Shown here: in pieces, positions 6,338 to 8,291 of the stretch | Layout: every line of letters begins with the position of its first letter | Position numbering within the stretch: the stretch's first letter is position 1 | Assembly (NCBI GenBank): GCA_902782985.1 | Contig: CACZPC010000272.1 | Span: forward strand, 1-8,291 | Source: Oscillospiraceae bacterium | GTDB taxonomy: Bacteria > Bacillota > Clostridia > Saccharofermentanales > Saccharofermentanaceae | Direction of reading: 5' to 3' | DNA: 8,291 nucleotides | The notes under the pieces: model-generated | Databases searched by the model: none | Seen by the model: the letters and a program-made list of their open reading frames with translations, nothing else | What the model was told of the DNA's origin: nothing | Made by a program: the position numbers and the translations under genes

Positions 6338-7479
6338 CCAAGACAGTAACCGGTAAGACAGATAAGAAACTTGTTTTTCTTACGATAGTGATAACCGTAT
6401 TTTTGATCGCTACCGTTGTTTTGCTGTTTCTAGTTGCCAAAAAGGATGAGGCGATGCAGGGTGCTGATCAGGCGATCAAGCTCTCGGCTCAGGGCGGTTT
6501 TAACTGTGAATATGCCGAAGCTCAGAAGCTTTATGCTTTCGGTGAGGGAATACTGAAGGTAACAAGCGACCGTGTGGCTTATCTTACTTTGTCCGGTAAT
6601 GAAGTATTTTCAAGTTCTGTTAATTACGGTAATCCTCAGGCATATATTGATGGTGATAAGGCTATTGTATTTGATATGAACGGCTACGGATTCGTCGTAC
6701 TCGATCATGAGCATGTCATCTTTGAGAAGCCGACACAGAATAAGATCAAGTCTGCTACTCTCGGAAATAATGATATGGTTGCGGTAATTACCGACAGTGA
6801 TTCAGCTTATGGAGAAGTTATCGTTTATTCATACGGTGGCGATCAGATAGAGGAATCCAGATGGATGTCCAACAGTTCAGGCTATCCTCTCTCGGTGGCA
6901 TTTAATGATGACTCATCAATGTTTGCGGTAACGACTCTCAATACATCCGGTGCCGTATATGAGCCTTATATCGTCTTATTTTCGATGGAGATGGTTGACG
7001 GTATAAGAAAGCCTGTAGATTACGGTACTTTTACTACTGATGAGACTACAATATTTGCCTCGGCACTTTACTGCGGTGATACTCTCTTTACTTTCTCGGC
7101 TGATTCTATCTATGTTTTAAGAGATGATAATCTTACAAAGTTAAATCTTAATCTCGGAGCTATCAACCAGGTAAACTGTGTGGATGACATTATTTATATC
7201 GTTCATTCTGACGGTGTAGATCAGATCAATAAGATCGCAATGATCAATTCCAGGGGAGAAGTCATCTATGATTCACCCGTTGGTAATGATCTGAAGACTG
7301 TCTCAGAGGGTAATTCACTATATGCCCTCAGTATCGACAGAAGTATCTATGTATTTAATACCGACGGAAGTATCCTTTCGGATATTGAAGTTGATGAAGA
7401 TGTTTTAAGGATAGGTTTTATTGGTAATAACAAATTAGTAGTTATTTCCACAAGCGGTGTACACACCATAGATTATTAA
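6334..7479 (+). CDS. DUF5711-type membrane-anchored predicted beta-propeller
   Basis: The 381-aa protein begins with a lysine-rich cytoplasmic stub, then a hydrophobic helix at about 13-35, then roughly 345 residues predicted outside the membrane. This part is a series of short beta-rich repeats of the type 'hydrophobic strand, turn, D/N-G'. Examples are GDKAIVFDMNGYGFVVLD (107-124), SGYPLSVAFNDDSSMFAVTT (182-201) and SIYVFNTDGSIL near the end. The layout matches what I recall of DUF5711 proteins from Clostridia, with a predicted propeller fold and no known function. The start codon overlaps the previous stop as ATGA (6334-6337), with GGAGA at 6319-6323. This implies coupled synthesis with the DUF4340-type protein. 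A scaffolding or sensing role beside the ABC complex is inference only. Confidence 0.87.
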   Translation: MTKTVTGKTDKKLVFLTIVITVFLIATVVLLFLVAKKDEAMQGADQAIKLSAQGGFNCEYAEAQKLYAFGEGILKVTSDRVAYLTLSGNEVFSSSVNYGNPQAYIDGDKAIVFDMNGYGFVVLDHEHVIFEKPTQNKIKSATLGNNDMVAVITDSDSAYGEVIVYSYGGDQIEESRWMSNSSGYPLSVAFNDDSSMFAVTTLNTSGAVYEPYIVLFSMEMVDGIRKPVDYGTFTTDETTIFASALYCGDTLFTFSADSIYVLRDDNLTKLNLNLGAINQVNCVDDIIYIVHSDGVDQINKIAMINSRGEVIYDSPVGNDLKTVSEGNSLYALSIDRSIYVFNTDGSILSDIEVDEDVLRIGFIGNNKLVVISTSGVHTIDY

Positions 7480-7489
7480 GGATCGATAA

Positions 7490-8155
7490 ATGGAAACTGA
7501 AGTAAAATTAGCATTTGATACAAAAGAGGAATTATTCGGGATCATCGATAATGAATGGTTCTCAGATTATTGTCTTGATACTTCTCCCAAGGAAGCCGTC
7601 AGGATAACTAATACTTACTATGATACGCCCGACCGTTCATTTATGAAGAAGGGCGGATCTATAAGAGTAAGGATCTATGAAAGCGAAGAAGGCAGACGCT
7701 ATGAGCAGACCGTTAAATATGGCGGAAGCGTAACAGGCGGACTGCATCAGCGCTATGAGTGGAATACGTCCATTGATTCTGACAGGGTTGATCTCAGCAA
7801 GTTCAGGAAAATGGCTGAGGATGCCGATGATCCCACTGATCTTTTTAACGAGATCATGGAGGATATCGATTCGGATAAGCTCATTCCTCTTTGTTCCATA
7901 AATATCGAAAGAACTACTTACATGTTCGGATTCGGTGACTCCATGATGGAGGCATGCTTTGATTACGGCATTATCGAAGGCAATGGTAAGAAGGATGTAG
8001 TATGCGAGCTCGAGCTTGAGCTTGAATCCGGTGATGTTGTAGATCTTAAGGATATGGCGGATTTCATCGTCGAGAATACTAACGGCAAACCTTATAACAT
8101 GAGTAAATTCAAGAGGGCGATCAACCTTCTTGATCCTGATTATAATGAGTCATGA
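7490..8155 (+). CDS. CYTH-domain protein (triphosphate tunnel metalloenzyme)
   Basis: The 221-aa soluble protein opens with ETEVKL, giving the E-x-E-x-K motif (E2, E4, K6) that names the CYTH fold. Other tunnel residues are in place: TYYDTPD (42-48), SIRVRI (R59, R61), QTVKYGG (K76), HQRYEW (R88, E90), R141, CFDYG (D158), the acidic strand CELELELE (172-179) and SKFKRA (K206, K208). Family members hydrolyse inorganic triphosphate or thiamine triphosphate, or make cAMP, using divalent metal. Inorganic triphosphatase is the most common activity among bacterial members, but the substrate cannot be fixed here. The domain fills the whole protein, with a loop-rich insertion at about 103-130. The start lies 10 nt after the previous stop with a modest AAGGAT. 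The gene overlaps the next one by 11 nt. Confidence 0.93.
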   Translation: METEVKLAFDTKEELFGIIDNEWFSDYCLDTSPKEAVRITNTYYDTPDRSFMKKGGSIRVRIYESEEGRRYEQTVKYGGSVTGGLHQRYEWNTSIDSDRVDLSKFRKMAEDADDPTDLFNEIMEDIDSDKLIPLCSINIERTTYMFGFGDSMMEACFDYGIIEGNGKKDVVCELELELESGDVVDLKDMADFIVENTNGKPYNMSKFKRAINLLDPDYNES

Positions 8156-8291
8156 TCATTCAGTTGCAATAATAGGCGGCGGCGCATCGGGACTGATGTG
8201 CGCTGCATCTCTTGCATCACGCGGCGTAAGTAATATCGCAGTGATCGAGAGAAATGACAGAGTCGGCAAAAAGCTTCTTATGACAGGTAAC
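8145..8291 (+). CDS. HI0933-family NAD(P)/FAD-dependent oxidoreductase (partial, 3' end outside the window)
   Basis: The first 49 codons are present, in frame to the last base of the window. After MSHDHS comes VAIIGGGASGLMCAASLA, a Rossmann beta-alpha unit with the G-x-G-x-x-G FAD-binding motif (G11, G13, G16). The second strand ends at E35 (VIERND), the acidic residue expected to bind the ribose of FAD. It continues into RVGKKLLMTGN, characteristic of the HI0933 / 'aminoacetone oxidase family' flavoproteins, in which it normally extends into a GRCN-type segment. These are proteins of about 400 aa, mostly without proven substrates. The start ATG at 8145 lies inside the CYTH gene, giving an 11-nt overlap and probable translational coupling. 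Confidence 0.9.
   Translation, partial: MSHDHSVAIIGGGASGLMCAASLASRGVSNIAVIERNDRVGKKLLMTGN

Noticed and set aside
1..8291. CRISPR arrays, tRNA/rRNA genes, insertion sequences or phage genes
   Set aside because: No regular direct repeats, no transposase or integrase-like reading frames and no RNA gene signatures are seen. The window is almost wholly covered by co-directional coding sequence of uniform codon style.

Overview
The window looks like a chromosomal segment of an anaerobic Clostridia-class Bacillota, probably from a Lachnospirales- or Oscillospirales-type lineage. The reasons are the strong AGGAGG ribosome binding sites, the AT-leaning composition with AGA-rich arginine codons, the dense co-directional gene packing, and the presence of DUF5711-like and DUF6106-like proteins, which I associate with this class. 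The genus cannot be named from this sequence. Family assignments come from recognising motifs by eye; no database search was run.

Layout: positions 1-84 hold the C-terminal tail of an upstream gene, followed by a strong intrinsic terminator (107-140). A candidate promoter and ribosome binding site then open a run of eight plus-strand genes that continues to the window's end with no further terminator. The order is: a small two-helix membrane protein (223-795); an acyl-ACP thioesterase (779-1543); an ABC ATPase (1595-2533); its ABC-2 permease (2557-3330); a GldG-like membrane-anchored protein (3354-4850); a DUF4340-type membrane-anchored protein (4853-6337); a DUF5711-type membrane-anchored predicted beta-propeller (6334-7479); a CYTH / triphosphate tunnel metalloenzyme (7490-8155); and the first 49 codons of an HI0933-family FAD-dependent oxidoreductase (8145 onward). 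Five of the junctions are overlaps (17, 4 and 11 nt) or gaps of 2 and 10 nt. The other three are gaps of 23 to 51 nt, each carrying a good Shine-Dalgarno.

How the genes may work together: the core is a 'gliding-type' ABC module (ATPase, permease, GldG-like protein) extended by two more proteins, each with one N-terminal membrane anchor and a large domain predicted outside the cytoplasm. In Bacteroidota the GldA/GldF/GldG set is linked to gliding. Here there is no other gliding gene in view, and the module probably does a different envelope job. The thioesterase (fatty-acid release) and the CYTH enzyme (probable inorganic triphosphate hydrolysis) are soluble enzymes that may simply share the transcript. 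The most interesting points are the five-gene envelope assembly itself, a probable threefold repeat in the DUF4340-type protein, and a marked excess of GATC tetranucleotides.
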